Notes under the pieces: generated by a model
The model's database searches: none
Seen by the model: the letters and a program-made list of their open reading frames with translations, nothing else
What the model was told of the DNA's origin: nothing
Translations under genes and position numbers: made by a program
Origin: an uncultured Gammaproteobacteria bacterium
GTDB lineage: Bacteria; Pseudomonadota; Gammaproteobacteria; Pseudomonadales; Pseudohongiellaceae
NCBI GenBank assembly: GCA_903889815.1
Contig: CAISYX010000244.1
Span: forward strand, 1-6,122
DNA: 6,122 nt
Reading direction: 5' to 3'
Shown here: positions 5,946-6,122 of the stretch, in pieces
Numbering within the stretch: the stretch's first letter is position 1
Layout of the letters: each line of letters begins with the position of its first letter

Positions 5946-6060
5946 GAGGCGGGTGGACGGGCTGAGTCTGTCCGACACGCCACAAGTACGTCCCTGTAGG
6001 CTCGGCTGCCGACGTCCTGTCGGCAGACGGTCGGCCAGACTCAGCCCGTCCACCCACCTC
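5946..6060. repeat. Large nested inverted repeat downstream of leuA-like gene
   Basis: Arms 5946-5976 and 6030-6060 are complementary at 29 of 31 positions. Mismatches fall only at 5950/6056 and 5971/6035, and 20 consecutive pairs link 5951-5970 with 6036-6055. The 53-nt centre holds a second perfect hairpin (6006-6026). The sequence starts 32 nt after the synthase stop, just past the REP. As RNA it would make a very stable 3' structure, and as DNA it could be a MITE-like element or a cruciform. There is no T tract and no open frame of interest. I see no clean flanking target duplication. Confidence 0.85.
6006..6026. repeat. Inner hairpin of the nested repeat
   Basis: CTGCCGAC (6006-6013) and GTCGGCAG (6019-6026) form a perfect 8-bp stem around the loop GTCCT. 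The preceding CGTCCCTGTAGGCTCGG resembles, from memory only, a family of dispersed intergenic palindromes in other gammaproteobacteria. Confidence 0.75.
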
Positions 6061-6071
6061 GTCAGCAGAGT

Positions 6072-6088
6072 GCCGCCGGCAGGGCGGC
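6072..6088. repeat. GC-rich hairpin near the right edge
   Basis: GCCGCC (6072-6077) pairs perfectly with GGCGGC (6083-6088) around GGCAG. It is followed by TTCGTTCGG rather than a T run, so it is not a typical intrinsic terminator. From 6089 to the end of the window I see no gene start or recognisable element. Confidence 0.4.
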
Positions 6089-6122
6089 TTCGTTCGGATT
6101 CGGGACGTCGGTTTGCGGGTGC

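Noticed and set aside
5110..6057. Minus-strand open frame of 315 codons opposite the leuA-like gene
   Set aside because: It is antisense to a strongly conserved enzyme and begins inside the nested palindrome. It has the same His/Gln/Ala-rich composition and no motif.
5944..6070. CAGAG at 5944-5948 and 6066-6070 as a target-site duplication of the nested palindrome
   Set aside because: The left copy overlaps the arm and the right one is five bases beyond it, so they do not sit at symmetric ends. A 5-bp match is expected by chance.
1..6122. CRISPR array, tRNA, rRNA, prophage, insertion sequence or defence system
   Set aside because: I found no regularly spaced repeats, no tRNA-like fold, and no transposase, integrase or nuclease motif. 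All large frames are accounted for by housekeeping-type genes.

Overview
The window is GC-rich, tightly packed bacterial chromosomal DNA. It most likely comes from a gammaproteobacterium. The reasons are Pseudomonas/Xanthomonas-style REP sequences (GTRGGAGCGG...TTGCCCGCG) just after two stop codons, a three-gene proton-translocating transhydrogenase, and an isopropylmalate/citramalate-synthase-like enzyme of the kind I recall from xanthomonads and Bacteroidetes. I cannot fix the genus from the sequence alone.

Layout. Positions 1-160 are non-coding: a weak AT-rich hairpin at the left edge, then a REP element ending next to the stop codon of the last gene of a minus-strand operon. That operon, read right to left from a good sigma70-type promoter (3639-3667), is pntAA (3599-2469), pntAB (2472-2167), pntB (2166-688) and an RDD-family membrane protein gene (691-161). 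Its junctions are ATGA overlap, TAA/ATG abutment and GTGA overlap, so it looks like one translationally coupled unit. Upstream on the same strand, separated by the promoter, is a gene for a small exported protein of unknown function (4156-3680). Divergent from it, across about 180 bp with a candidate extended -10 promoter and a 12-bp direct repeat, lies a 525-codon alpha-isopropylmalate/citramalate/homocitrate synthase-family gene (4336-5913). Its stop codon TAG lies inside the GTAG head of a second REP. From 5946 to 6060 there is a large nested inverted repeat (31-bp arms, 29 of 31 paired, with an inner 8-bp hairpin). The last 60 bases hold one short GC-rich hairpin and no recognisable gene.

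How the genes fit together. PntAA, PntAB and PntB form the membrane transhydrogenase that uses the proton gradient to drive NADH + NADP+ to NAD+ + NADPH. The RDD protein is membrane-embedded and coupled to pntB, but its role is unknown. The synthase-family enzyme condenses acetyl-CoA with a 2-oxo acid, and is probably part of leucine or isoleucine synthesis. Any metabolic link to NADPH supply is only inference.

I found no phage, insertion sequence, CRISPR array, tRNA, rRNA or defence genes. The least-explained parts are the nested palindrome after the synthase gene, the paired post-stop REPs, and the RDD gene in the pnt operon.
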